DNA of 64,000 nucleotides, taken from NCBI GenBank assembly GCA_900472295.1, contig UCIA01000002.1, forward strand, positions 496,001-560,000, read 5' to 3'. A model generated the notes under the pieces. The model made no database searches and had not been told where the DNA came from. It worked only from the letters and a program-made list of their open reading frames with translations. The DNA is from Hyphomicrobiales bacterium. GTDB taxonomy: Bacteria; Pseudomonadota; Alphaproteobacteria; Rhizobiales; Rhizobiaceae. This document shows positions 17,705 through 25,830 of the stretch, in pieces; position 1 is the first letter of the stretch; the number at the start of each line of letters is the position of its first letter. The translations under genes and the position numbers were made by a program.

Positions 17705-19675
17705 TCAGGCCGCGCTGCGCCTCCGGTCTGGCGAAATAGCCTCGTCGGACAGCTGCTTCAGCGCGTCGGCAAGCGTGAGCGATTGCTGGTCGCGGGAGCC
17801 GAGCCGGCGGATGTTGACCGTTTCCTCTTCCGCCTCGCGCTTGCCGCAGACAAGGATGACCGGAACCTTGGCCAGCGAATGCTCGCGCACCTTGTAGTTG
17901 ATCTTCTCGTTGCGAAGATCCGCTTCGGCCAAAAGTCCTGCCGCCTTCAGCTGTGCGACAACCTTGCGCGCATAGTCATCGGCGTCGGAGGTGATGGTCG
18001 CCACCACCACCTGCAGCGGCGCGAACCACATCGGGAAATGGCCGGAATAGTGCTCGATCAGGATGCCGAGGAAGCGTTCCATCGAGCCGCAAATGGCGCG
18101 ATGCACCATCACCGGCTGTTTCTTCTCCGAATCGGAGCCGATGTAGAAGGCGCCAAAGCGTTCCGGCAGGTTGAAGTCGACCTGCGTGGTGCCGCACTGC
18201 CATTCGCGGCCGATGGCGTCCTTCAGCACATACTCGAATTTCGGTCCGTAGAAAGCGCCCTCGCCCGGATTGATCGAGGTCTTGATGCGATTGCCCGACC
18301 GCACCCGGATCGTGTCCAGCACGCTGCTCATGATCGCCTCGGCATGATCCCAGGCCTCGTCGGTGCCGACGCGCTTGTCGGGCCGCGTCGACAGTTTGAC
18401 GCTGACATGGTCGAAGCCGAAATCGGCATAGGTCGACAGGATCAGCTCGTTGATGCGCAGGCACTCCGCCGCCAGCTGCTCCTCGGTGCAGAAGATGTGC
18501 GCATCGTCCTGCGTGAAGCCGCGCACGCGCATCAGCCCGTGCAGCGCGCCGGACGGTTCGTAGCGATGCACATTGCCGAATTCCGCAAGCTTTACGGGTA
18601 GATCGCGATAGGATTTCAACCCATGCTTGAATATCTGCACGTGGCCCGGGCAGTTCATCGGCTTCAGCGCGAACACCCGGTCGTCGTCGGTGTCGTCACC
18701 GGCAACCGTCACCTTGAACATGGCGTCGCGGTACCAGCCCCAATGACCCGACGTCTCCCACAGGCTCTTGTCCAGAACCTGCGGCGCGTTGACCTCCTGA
18801 TAGCCCTGCTCGTCGAGGCGGCGGCGCATGTAGTTGACCAGGTTCTGGAACATCTTCCAGCCCTTGGCATGCCAGAAGACGACGCCCGGCCCCTCTTCCT
18901 GGAAATGGAACAGGTCCATCTCGCGGCCGAGTTTGCGGTGGTCGCGCTTCTCGGCTTCCTCCAGCATCGTCTGGTAGGCATCGAGCTCGGCCTGGTCGGC
19001 CCAGGCCGTGCCGTAGATGCGGGTCAGCATCGGGTTGTTCGAATCGCCACGCCAATAGGCGCCGGCGACCTTCATCAGCTTGAAGGCGTTGCCGATCTGA
19101 CCGGTCGAGGCCATGTGCGGGCCGCGGCAGAGATCGAACCAGTCGCCCTGGGCATAGATCTTGAGATCCTGGTCCTCGGGGATGGCGTCGATCAGTTCGA
19201 GCTTGTAGCGCTCGCCCTTGTCGGCAAAGACCTTTTTGGCCCTGTCGCGCGACCAGACTTCCTTGGTGAACGGCTTGTTGCGCGCGATGATCTCGCGCAT
19301 CTTCTTTTCGATCACCGGAAAATCGTCGGGCGTGAACGGCTCGTTGCGGGCAAAGTCGTAATAGAATCCGTTCTCGATCACCGGCCCGATGGTCACCTGC
19401 GTTCCCGGCCATATCTCCTGCACGGCTTCCGCCAGCACGTGTGCGGCATCGTGGCGGATCAGCTCCAGCGCGCGCGGATCGGTGCGGGTGATGATCTCGA
19501 CCTTGCCGGACGTGCCGAGCGGGTCGGAAAGGTCGCGAATGGTACCGTCGATGGCATAGGCCACAGCCCTCTTGGCCAGCGACTTGGAAATCGATTCGGC
19601 AAGGCCGGCACCGGTCATCGCCGCGCCGTAGTCGCGGACGGAGCCATCGGGAAATGTCAGGGAAACGGAATTCAT
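17705..19675 (-). CDS. thrS: Threonyl-tRNA synthetase
   Basis: The 656-residue enzyme charges tRNA-Thr. It has an N-terminal TGS domain (about 1-62), the editing domain with the HxxxH motif in [12 protein letters not shown], the class II catalytic core with [10 protein letters not shown] and the [20 protein letters not shown] motif 2 region, and a C-terminal anticodon-binding domain. The ATG at 19675 has GGAG about 9 nt upstream; the frame stays open further upstream but without a supported start. A perfect hairpin with a T-run follows the gene. Confidence 0.97.
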   Translation of the reverse strand: MNSVSLTFPDGSVRDYGAAMTGAGLAESISKSLAKRAVAYAIDGTIRDLSDPLGTSGKVEIITRTDPRALELIRHDAAHVLAEAVQEIWPGTQVTIGPVIENGFYYDFARNEPFTPDDFPVIEKKMREIIARNKPFTKEVWSRDRAKKVFADKGERYKLELIDAIPEDQDLKIYAQGDWFDLCRGPHMASTGQIGNAFKLMKVAGAYWRGDSNNPMLTRIYGTAWADQAELDAYQTMLEEAEKRDHRKLGREMDLFHFQEEGPGVVFWHAKGWKMFQNLVNYMRRRLDEQGYQEVNAPQVLDKSLWETSGHWGWYRDAMFKVTVAGDDTDDDRVFALKPMNCPGHVQIFKHGLKSYRDLPVKLAEFGNVHRYEPSGALHGLMRVRGFTQDDAHIFCTEEQLAAECLRINELILSTYADFGFDHVSVKLSTRPDKRVGTDEAWDHAEAIMSSVLDTIRVRSGNRIKTSINPGEGAFYGPKFEYVLKDAIGREWQCGTTQVDFNLPERFGAFYIGSDSEKKQPVMVHRAICGSMERFLGILIEHYSGHFPMWFAPLQVVVATITSDADDYARKVVAQLKAAGLLAEADLRNEKINYKVREHSLAKVPVILVCGKREAEEETVNIRRLGSRDQQSLTLADALKQLSDEAISPDRRRSAA

Positions 19676-19724
19676 CTTGTATCTCCTATCCAGTCCCGCA
19701 AACGAGCGCGGGTGGTAAAATGCC

Positions 19725-19763
19725 TGTCGCCCAAAAGTGTCTAGCGGTTTTGGGAGAACGACA
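19725..19763. repeat. Palindromic intergenic element upstream of thrS
   Basis: Nested inverted arms TGTCG/CGACA and CCCAAAA/TTTTGGG surround an 11-nt loop. The arrangement resembles a short palindromic element that I recall as common between genes in Mesorhizobium. Only this copy is seen in the window. It lies in the presumed thrS leader or promoter region, so it could also form a hairpin in the thrS transcript. Confidence 0.5.
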
Positions 19764-19851
19764 TGCACATAGCAAGTGCCGGATGCGTCCGGCGGCGGGC
19801 TCTTTTATGAGCAGATTCTGCCGCCGTAAAGCCCGACCCAAATATCGGCGC

Positions 19852-20667
19852 TTATTTCACCAGCTGCGGCAAGTCCGTCAGGAACGCCGAGCGCGTTGCG
19901 GGGCCCTTTGGCGTGTCGATCGGCTTGGTGTCGACGACCAGCCGGGCAAAGACGATCCGGCGTCCGCCCTTTTCGGCCCAGCCGACGAACCAGCCCAGCG
20001 AGCGCTTGTCCTTGCTCTTGCCGAGCCGGGTGCTGCCGGTCTTGCCCTGCACCGTCCAGTCGCCGGCCTGAAAACTCGGCAGGATGGCCTGGGTCATCTC
20101 ATGCGCCTTGGCGGAAACCGGCATTTTGTCGGCAAGAAGCCGGCGCAGGAAGGCGGTCTGCTCAACCGGCGATATCTCAAGCGAGGAATTTATCCAGGAT
20201 TGCGTCAGCCCGTTGTCCTTGCCGGCATCGCCCGAGACATCCATATTGCCGTAACCGAATTTCGAGACGTAGCCGGCAAACTTCTCGCTCCCAAGCCGGC
20301 GTGTGATCTCGCGCGAATACCACACGATCGAGTCGCGCTCCCAGATCGTCGGGTCGACGGTCTTGTGGTCGCGCTTCACGGCGTTGAACTCAGGCTTGTA
20401 GTCCCAGCTCGGCGTATGCGCGTCGCTCAGTATGCCGCTGTCGTAGCCGATCAGCGCCAAGGGCACCTTGAAAGTCGACGCCGGGCTGACGCGCTGGTCG
20501 CAAACCCCGTTCTGGTAAAGCGTCTCGCCGCTCGCCGCATCCTGGATCAGCGTGCACGCGACATCGCCGAGCGGTGCCGATTGCGCCCGCATCGGAAACC
20601 CCAGGAACCAGGCCAGCAGGAACAGGACCGCGGCAATAATAAAGGGATGGGTTTCGATCCGACGCAT
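19852..20667 (-). CDS. Class D (OXA-type) beta-lactamase
   Basis: The 271-residue protein has a signal-anchor or signal peptide (about 8-30) and all hallmark motifs of class D serine beta-lactamases: STFK with the active-site Ser at about 64, SIV at about 113-115, YGN at 139-141, a Trp at 158 in the position of the conserved omega-loop Trp, and KTG at 209-211. It should hydrolyse penicillin-type beta-lactams in the periplasm; the spectrum cannot be predicted. GGAG precedes the ATG at 20667. It lies among housekeeping genes with no mobile element nearby, so it looks like a resident chromosomal gene. Confidence 0.92.
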   Translation of the reverse strand: MRRIETHPFIIAAVLFLLAWFLGFPMRAQSAPLGDVACTLIQDAASGETLYQNGVCDQRVSPASTFKVPLALIGYDSGILSDAHTPSWDYKPEFNAVKRDHKTVDPTIWERDSIVWYSREITRRLGSEKFAGYVSKFGYGNMDVSGDAGKDNGLTQSWINSSLEISPVEQTAFLRRLLADKMPVSAKAHEMTQAILPSFQAGDWTVQGKTGSTRLGKSKDKRSLGWFVGWAEKGGRRIVFARLVVDTKPIDTPKGPATRSAFLTDLPQLVK

Positions 20668-20804
20668 GTGGGCTCTCCTGGCAATGACCAGGAGGCGCTT
20701 AGCGGAGCGTCTTGGCTCGATTTTGACTCAAATGCGCAGTCTTTGTGCAGGCCGTTGTTAACCCTACCGGACCGTAAAGAAATGCGGCCTTCGCGGCGTC
20801 GCCG

Positions 20805-21179
20805 TCAGGCCTCCGCTTCGCCGCGTTTCCTGCCGATCCGCCAATAGCGCCACGGGGTGAACCAGACATAGCGCGCTGCGAGCACCTCGGGCACACGGTC
20901 TATGCCATGCGTTCCAAACGGCCCGCAGCGCAGCACACGGAAAAGCCCCATCCAGCCCCCGGCCCACAGGCCATGGCGGGCGATCGCCTCATGCGCGTAT
21001 TCGGAACAGGTCGGCAGATGCCGGCAGGAATTGCCGACAAAGCCCGACAGCGTCAGTTGATAGAGCCGCACCAACGACGTGCCGAAAAGGCGGCCGGGCG
21101 TCCTGCGCCAGGGGCCGGGCCAGTTGCGCCCGCGCTGGGTCTGTCCGGCGGCATGCACATGCCGATGTTGGTCGCCCAC
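20805..21179 (-). CDS. yidD: Membrane protein insertion efficiency factor YidD
   Basis: The 124-residue protein matches YidD, a small inner-membrane-associated factor that helps YidC insert membrane proteins. The conserved core CRHLPTCSEYAHEAIARHG...RCGPFG is complete. A GTG at 21179, with AGAGGGG about 9 nt upstream, gives the N-terminus usual for rhizobial YidD, with a hydrophilic stretch before NWPGPWRRTPGRL; the frame extends upstream without a better start. In many rhizobia the gene also lies near thrS. Confidence 0.9.
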   Translation of the reverse strand: MGDQHRHVHAAGQTQRGRNWPGPWRRTPGRLFGTSLVRLYQLTLSGFVGNSCRHLPTCSEYAHEAIARHGLWAGGWMGLFRVLRCGPFGTHGIDRVPEVLAARYVWFTPWRYWRIGRKRGEAEA

Positions 21180-21304
21180 TGCGCCCCTCTTTCTGAACGT
21201 GATCCCGAACCCGGCCTCGGGATCAGCTTGCATTTCCAAGCCGATAGATGTGGGCTTCGGCAAGCGAACGCAATCTCTTTCATTCACGCGTCTCGTTGTC
21301 GACT

Positions 21305-21469
21305 TCAGGGGCGCAAGCGGCGAAAGGGATGCCGCTCAGTCGGCGTCGCCCAGCGATTGACCCTCGCCGGCCGCTCCTCGATGCACGGGGCATGATGCCG
21401 CCTGTCGCCATGCCATTGAAACGTCGCGATCCGCATCACATCGCCAAAGATTTCCAGAAACTGGATCAT
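21305..21469 (-). CDS. Small hypothetical protein with strong ribosome-binding site
   Basis: This 54-residue ORF starts at an ATG preceded by AAAGGAG at a spacing of 8 nt, which is the main support for it. The N-terminal part (MIQFLEIFGDVMRIATFQWHG) is amphipathic and the C-terminal part is Arg-rich. I recognise no family. It lies upstream of yidD on the same strand with a gap of 125 bp. It may be real or chance; the rest of 21180-21555 shows no other gene. Confidence 0.4.
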   Translation of the reverse strand: MIQFLEIFGDVMRIATFQWHGDRRHHAPCIEERPARVNRWATPTERHPFRRLRP

Positions 21470-21525
21470 GTCCGGGTCTCCTTTGAGATGGATTAGACGC
21501 CCACTGGTCTTCGCCTTCAAACGAG

Positions 21526-21531
21526 TATAAT
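21526..21531 (+). promoter_or_regulatory. Possible -10 box of the LysR gene
   Basis: A consensus TATAAT at 21526-21531 lies 25 bp before the ATG of the LysR-type gene. No good -35 hexamer is found 16-18 bp upstream, so the assignment is tentative. Confidence 0.35.
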
Positions 21532-21555
21532 TTCCGCTTCGGATAACTTTGGGTT

Positions 21556-22479
21556 ATGCGAATGAAGCGCGGACGGCTGCCGCTGACAGCGTTGCGAAGT
21601 TTCGAAGCGGCCGGCCGGCAATTGAGCTTCAGCCGGGCGGCCGAAGAGCTGTTCGTCTCGCAGGCCGCCATCAGCCGGCAGATCCGCGAGCTCGAACAAT
21701 TCCTGCGCCAGCCTCTGTTTCATCGCCATCACCGCCGCGTCGAACTGACCGAGGCGGGCCAGCGCCTGCTCGATCAGTTGGTCAGAAGTTTCGACGACAT
21801 CGACAGGCTGCTTTCCGAATTGGTGGCGGCCCCGGCACAGTCGGTGGTTCGCGTCAGCGTGGAGCCTTCGCTGGCCTCGGTATGGCTGTTGCCGCGCCTC
21901 AACCGCTTCAGCCAGTTGCGGCCCGACATCGACGTTTCGCTCGAGGTCGATCCGAGGCCGATCGAGTTCCGCAGCGATCAGCCCGAACTCGCCCTGCGCT
22001 TCAGCGCGCGCGCCACCTCATGGCCGCGCAGCGAGGCCGAACGGCTCGCCTCGACCGTCGATTCGCCTGTCCTGTCGCCAGCCTTGCTGGCCAAGGGTCC
22101 CGCTTTGGAAAAGCCGCTCGACCTTGCCCACTACACACTGCTGCACGAAGAAAACCGCCAGGGTTGGGCGCGCTGGTTTGAAGCCGCCGGCGTTCCGGCC
22201 GACACTATCCCGGCACGCGGCCCGATGCTGACGGACGCTTCGCTGTCGAAGCAGGCGGCCCTGCTCGGCCACGGCGTGGCGCTGGGCGATATGCTGCAAA
22301 TCGGCGAGGACATTGCGACCGGCGCGCTGATCAAGCCGTTCGACATCGACGTCGCGTCCGGCGCCTACTGGCTGGTGGCCAGAAGTTTGAAGGACCTGCC
22401 GGAGCCGGCCAAAGCGTTCGCCGACTGGGTGAGAAGCGAATTCGCCGAAAGCAGGCGGGCGAAGGAACAACAGATCTAA
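21556..22479 (+). CDS. LysR-type transcriptional regulator (GcvA subgroup)
   Basis: The 307-residue protein has an N-terminal winged helix-turn-helix (LTALRSFEAAGRQLSFSRAAEELFVSQ, about 10-65) and a C-terminal substrate-binding domain. The opening segment is typical of the GcvA/AmpR branch. It could regulate itself or a neighbour. A beta-lactamase gene lies 0.9 kb away, which recalls AmpR-AmpC pairs, but yidD and a small ORF lie between and the two are not directly divergent, so the link is weak. The gene converges with the TolA-like small protein. Confidence 0.88.
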   Translation: MRMKRGRLPLTALRSFEAAGRQLSFSRAAEELFVSQAAISRQIRELEQFLRQPLFHRHHRRVELTEAGQRLLDQLVRSFDDIDRLLSELVAAPAQSVVRVSVEPSLASVWLLPRLNRFSQLRPDIDVSLEVDPRPIEFRSDQPELALRFSARATSWPRSEAERLASTVDSPVLSPALLAKGPALEKPLDLAHYTLLHEENRQGWARWFEAAGVPADTIPARGPMLTDASLSKQAALLGHGVALGDMLQIGEDIATGALIKPFDIDVASGAYWLVARSLKDLPEPAKAFADWVRSEFAESRRAKEQQI

Positions 22480-22507
22480 GCCGGCGTGATTCTTAAGCCT
22501 TCGGCTA

Positions 22508-22906
22508 CTATTTCTGCTGCGGGCTGGATGACATGTCGCGCGGGTCGAATGTGACGACCGGTTCGCGCCAAGTCTGGTAACTGTCAGCATAGGCTGCCAA
22601 TCCCGTGAAGGGCGCACAACGGGTAATTGCCCGAACGGCGCTAACATTGAACCTCTTGCCCTCCGATTCTGTCGCGGGGTTGAGTATCTTTGGCGGTCCG
22701 GCCAGAGAACCATCCCGGTTCAGGCTGATTTGGACGCGTGTGATAGTAATCACAGATCCGTAGTCGACTGGGATAGTCCAGCAGCCAGCCAGTTTGTCAG
22801 AAAGGTAGGCGGCAGCCTCCTGCTTCGAAGCGCTTTCTGCTCCGGCAGCATAGCCGCTCGTCATCAGCGAAACCGCAAGACCCAAAGCCACCGTCGACCA
22901 ATGCAC
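22508..22906 (-). CDS. Periplasmic TolA/TonB C-terminal-like small protein
   Basis: The 132-residue product has a signal peptide (about 1-22) and a single domain resembling the C-terminal domain of TolA/TonB: a conserved Cys pair (DKLAGCW and RCAPF), a VQISLNRDGSL strand, and a final WREPVVTFDPRDM strand. It has no membrane anchor long enough to span the periplasm, so it is not a complete TolA. The GTG at 22906 has GGAGG about 6 nt upstream. Its stop is 28 bp from the convergent LysR stop. Confidence 0.7.
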   Translation of the reverse strand: MHWSTVALGLAVSLMTSGYAAGAESASKQEAAAYLSDKLAGCWTIPVDYGSVITITRVQISLNRDGSLAGPPKILNPATESEGKRFNVSAVRAITRCAPFTGLAAYADSYQTWREPVVTFDPRDMSSSPQQK

Positions 22907-22946
22907 GCGGTTCCTCCATCACGGCCAGCGCGAAGCCGACGCTATA

Positions 22947-23393
22947 TCACGCCGCCTCTTCGGCGCGTTTCTTCTCGATCTGGCCGATGGCGTCGACCAC
23001 CGCATCGAAGGTCAGCATGGTCGAGGCGTGGCGCGCCTTGTAGTCGCGCACCGGTTCCAGATATTTCAAATCGGCGAAGCGGCCTTGCGGCGGCGCGCCG
23101 TTTTCCTTGAGCATCTTCAGCATGGTGTTGCGCACCGCGCGCAATTCGTCGGCGGTGGCGCCGACGACATGCTGAGCCATGATCGAGGATGAGGCCTGGC
23201 CGAGCGCGCAGGCTTTTACGTCATGGGCGAAATCGGTGACGACGCCATTTTCCATCTTGAGATCGATGGTCACCGTCGAGCCGCATAATTTGGAATGGGC
23301 CTTGGCGCTCGCATCCGGATGATCGAGCCGGCCGATGCGTGCGATGTTTCCGGCAAAACCCAGAATTTTCGCATTGTAGACGTCGTCAATCAT
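22947..23393 (-). CDS. IscU/NifU N-terminal-like Fe-S scaffold family protein
   Basis: The 148-residue protein begins [17 protein letters not shown] and has the IscU/SufU-type fold with Cys at about 37 (SKLCGST) and about 62 ([10 protein letters not shown]). The usual Asp after the first Cys-Gly is replaced by Ser, and the third Cys position in the [11 protein letters not shown] segment is occupied by Arg/His, so two metal ligands of canonical scaffolds are missing. It may bind a cluster or metal differently. The ATG at 23393 is preferred to upstream starts. It is divergent from the folE riboswitch leader. Confidence 0.8.
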   Translation of the reverse strand: MIDDVYNAKILGFAGNIARIGRLDHPDASAKAHSKLCGSTVTIDLKMENGVVTDFAHDVKACALGQASSSIMAQHVVGATADELRAVRNTMLKMLKENGAPPQGRFADLKYLEPVRDYKARHASTMLTFDAVVDAIGQIEKKRAEEAA

Positions 23394-23575
23394 ATTTTTC
23401 CAATCCGTCGCCGCCAAGCGAACAGCGATTGCCGCTGTAGCGTCTTTCATTCGCTGCGCACGACCATATATAATGCTGGCAGTCGGGTATCGACAAGGCA
23501 ACGCAAAGCCGCCGTCCTTGCCCATTTCGTTCACGCCGCTTGCGGGCTGGAAGCCGGGCGAATTTCCAGCACCCG

Positions 23576-23634
23576 AAAGGTCGTGGTCCGTTCAACTCGT
23601 TCCTCCTGAGAGAGGAACTACGGGAGACGCCTTT
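23576..23634 (+). promoter_or_regulatory. THF-II riboswitch (folE RNA motif)
   Basis: The folE leader matches my recollection of the THF-II riboswitch of Mesorhizobium: the block CCGTTCAACTCGT, a variable hairpin (GTTCCTC/GAGGAAC with a 6-nt loop at 23599-23618), and the block ACTACGGGAG. The outer stem pairs AAAGG at 23576 with CCTTT ending at 23634, just before the ATG. CCGT at 23588 can pair with ACGG near 23620. The ribosome-binding site GGGAG lies inside the fold, so binding of tetrahydrofolate would repress translation of folE. A TATAAT-like box at about 23468 may be the promoter. Confidence 0.85.
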
Positions 23635-24270
23635 ATGGATGCCGTCATCAAGAAAATCATGCCCCCTTCCGATTATCTGGACAAGCCGGTCACCGACCGG
23701 CCGAGCGAAGCCGAGGTTGAGGCCGCCGTGCGCACGCTGTTACGCTGGACCGGCGACAATCCGGACCGCGAGGGCCTGATCGACACGCCCAAGCGCGTCA
23801 CCAAGGCCTATCTCGAAATGTTCAACGGCTACGACATGTGCCCGGCCGAAGAACTTGGCCGCACTTTCGAGGAAGTCGCCGGCTATGACGATCTCGTCAT
23901 CGTCAGGGACATCACCTTCCACTCGCATTGCGAACATCACATGGTGCCGATCATCGGCAAGGCTCATGTCGGCTACCTCCCGGACGGCAAGGTCGTCGGC
24001 CTGTCCAAGATCGCCCGCGTCGTCGATATCTTCGCCCATCGCCTGCAGACGCAGGAAGCGATGACGGCGCAGATCGCCGGCGTCATCCAGGATGTGCTCA
24101 ACCCGCGCGGCGTCGCCGTGATGATCGAGGCCGAGCATATGTGCATGGCCATGCGCGGCATCCGCAAGCAGGGCTCCACCACACTGACCTCAACCTTCAC
24201 CGGCGTGTTCAAGGACACGCCCGAGGAACAGGTCCGTTTCGTCACCATGGTGCGCGGCCTGGGCGCGTAA
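23635..24270 (+). CDS. folE: GTP cyclohydrolase I
   Basis: This 211-residue enzyme converts GTP to dihydroneopterin triphosphate, the first step of tetrahydrofolate synthesis. The zinc-binding Cys and His residues are present in [10 protein letters not shown] (Cys about 98) and in [11 protein letters not shown]. The length is normal for the short bacterial form with an N-terminal helix. The ATG at 23635 directly follows the THF-II riboswitch. hisI follows 35 bp later on the same strand and may be co-transcribed. Confidence 0.96.
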   Translation: MDAVIKKIMPPSDYLDKPVTDRPSEAEVEAAVRTLLRWTGDNPDREGLIDTPKRVTKAYLEMFNGYDMCPAEELGRTFEEVAGYDDLVIVRDITFHSHCEHHMVPIIGKAHVGYLPDGKVVGLSKIARVVDIFAHRLQTQEAMTAQIAGVIQDVLNPRGVAVMIEAEHMCMAMRGIRKQGSTTLTSTFTGVFKDTPEEQVRFVTMVRGLGA

Positions 24271-24305
24271 GCCCCTTGCCGTCATCGCTAGATCAAGGAC
24301 CGGCG

Positions 24306-24764
24306 ATGTCGGCACTAACATTTCCCAAGGCTTCATCGGACAAGACGGCGCTGGAAGAAGGCGCGGTTTTTTCACCGCGCTTTGACGCCAGCGGTCTTGT
24401 CACCGTCGTGGTCACCGATGCAACGGACGGCATTCTATTGATGGTCGCGCATATGAATGCGCAGGCTCTGGCGCTGACGCTTGAGACCGGCATCGCCCAC
24501 TACTGGTCGCGCTCGCGCAACGCGCTGTGGAAGAAGGGCGAGACCTCCGGCAACCTGCAGACTGTTGTCGAGATGCGCACCGATTGCGACCAGGATGCAC
24601 TCTGGCTTCGCGTGAAAGTGTTGGGCCACGACGCAACCTGTCACACTGGCCGGCGTTCGTGTTTCTATCGGACGGTGGGGCTGAACGACGGCAAGGCGAC
24701 GCTTGCTGGCGACGGCAGCACGCCGCTGTTCGATGCGGAAAAGACGTATCGGAAGCCTGCGTGA
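24306..24764 (+). CDS. hisI: Phosphoribosyl-AMP cyclohydrolase
   Basis: The 152-residue protein catalyses the third step of histidine synthesis, opening the adenine ring of phosphoribosyl-AMP. Conserved blocks are [14 protein letters not shown], the metal-binding [11 protein letters not shown], and [10 protein letters not shown] with its Cys residues. It is a stand-alone HisI without the fused HisE domain, as in most alphaproteobacteria. The ATG at 24306 lies 35 bp after folE, and the two form a folate/histidine pair. Confidence 0.95.
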   Translation: MSALTFPKASSDKTALEEGAVFSPRFDASGLVTVVVTDATDGILLMVAHMNAQALALTLETGIAHYWSRSRNALWKKGETSGNLQTVVEMRTDCDQDALWLRVKVLGHDATCHTGRRSCFYRTVGLNDGKATLAGDGSTPLFDAEKTYRKPA

Positions 24765-24845
24765 ACCATTCGACAGTCGCAAACCACTCATGTTCACTAT
24801 TCTAAAACGTCCTTCCGCTACAAAGGACCTGGGACAAGGGAGATC

Positions 24846-25820
24846 ATGATGCTCGAGTGGGCGTCATTGCGTAACAGACCAGATGTCAGGGAGGCCAACG
24901 GCCTGTCCTCATCCGGCGGCGCATCCGACACAAAATCTCCGAAGAAAACAGCCATTTCGCTGGCTCTCGGCGGCGGCTGCGCGCGCGGCTGGGCGCATAT
25001 CGGCGTGCTGCGCGCGCTCGACGAGGCCGGCATCGAAGTGTCGATGATCGCCGGCACCTCGATCGGTGCGCTGGTCGGCGGCTGCTATCTCGCCGGCAAG
25101 CTGGACGAACTCGAGGAGTTCGCCCGCAGCCTGACCAAGCGCCGCATTTTCGGCCTGCTCGATCTCAATTTGCGCGGCAGCGGCCTGTTCGGCGGCATGA
25201 AGCTCGACGCACGGTTACGCGAACATATGGCCGGCATTCGTTTCGAGGATCTGACAAAGCCGTTCGTGGCCGTCGGCGCCGAAATCCGCACCGGCCATGA
25301 AATCTGGCTCTCGAGCGGTTCGCTGATCACCGCCATGCGCGCTTCCTATGCGCTGCCCGGCGTATTCGAGCCGGTGAATTGCAATGGCCGCATCCTGGTC
25401 GACGGCGCCCTGGTCAACCCGGTGCCGGTTTCGGTCTGCCGCGCCTACGAGCAGCCGCTCGTCGTGGCCGTCAACCTTCACTACGATCTGTTCGGCCGCG
25501 CCGCCGTCATCAAGCACAGTGCCGGCGAACTGGTCATCGAAAAGGACGCGCCGCGGCCCGGCCATGCCGACGCCGACTACCAGGCGCACCAGACGCGTCT
25601 CGGCATTACCGGCGTGATGGTCGAAGCTTTCAACATCATCCAGGACCGGATTTCGCGCGCCAGGCTGGCCGGCGATCCGCCTGACATGTCGTTGCAGCCG
25701 AAGCTCAGCCATATCGGCCTGACCGAATTCCACCGCGCCGACGAGGCCATCAGCCTTGGCTATCAGGCGACGATGGCACAGATCGGCGAACTCACCCGTC
25801 TGCAGACGGTCTTGGCCTGA
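24846..25820 (+). CDS. Patatin-like phospholipase (RssA type)
   Basis: The 324-residue protein carries the patatin fold: oxyanion-hole motif GGGCARGWAH at about 42-51, the nucleophile in GTSIG at about 70, and the catalytic Asp in DGALVNP at about 185. It probably hydrolyses membrane lipids or fatty-acyl esters; bacterial RssA-like members are cytoplasmic or membrane-associated with no clear substrate. The ATG at 24846 is preceded by AAGGGAG; a second ATG follows at once. The upstream interval has an inverted repeat GTCCTT/AAGGAC. It converges on recJ with a 10-bp gap. Confidence 0.9.
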   Translation: MMLEWASLRNRPDVREANGLSSSGGASDTKSPKKTAISLALGGGCARGWAHIGVLRALDEAGIEVSMIAGTSIGALVGGCYLAGKLDELEEFARSLTKRRIFGLLDLNLRGSGLFGGMKLDARLREHMAGIRFEDLTKPFVAVGAEIRTGHEIWLSSGSLITAMRASYALPGVFEPVNCNGRILVDGALVNPVPVSVCRAYEQPLVVAVNLHYDLFGRAAVIKHSAGELVIEKDAPRPGHADADYQAHQTRLGITGVMVEAFNIIQDRISRARLAGDPPDMSLQPKLSHIGLTEFHRADEAISLGYQATMAQIGELTRLQTVLA

Positions 25821-25830
25821 ACCTTCCTGT

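Noticed and set aside
19852-22479. AmpR-like control of the beta-lactamase by the LysR gene
   Set aside because: The genes are not adjacent or directly divergent; two other ORFs lie between.
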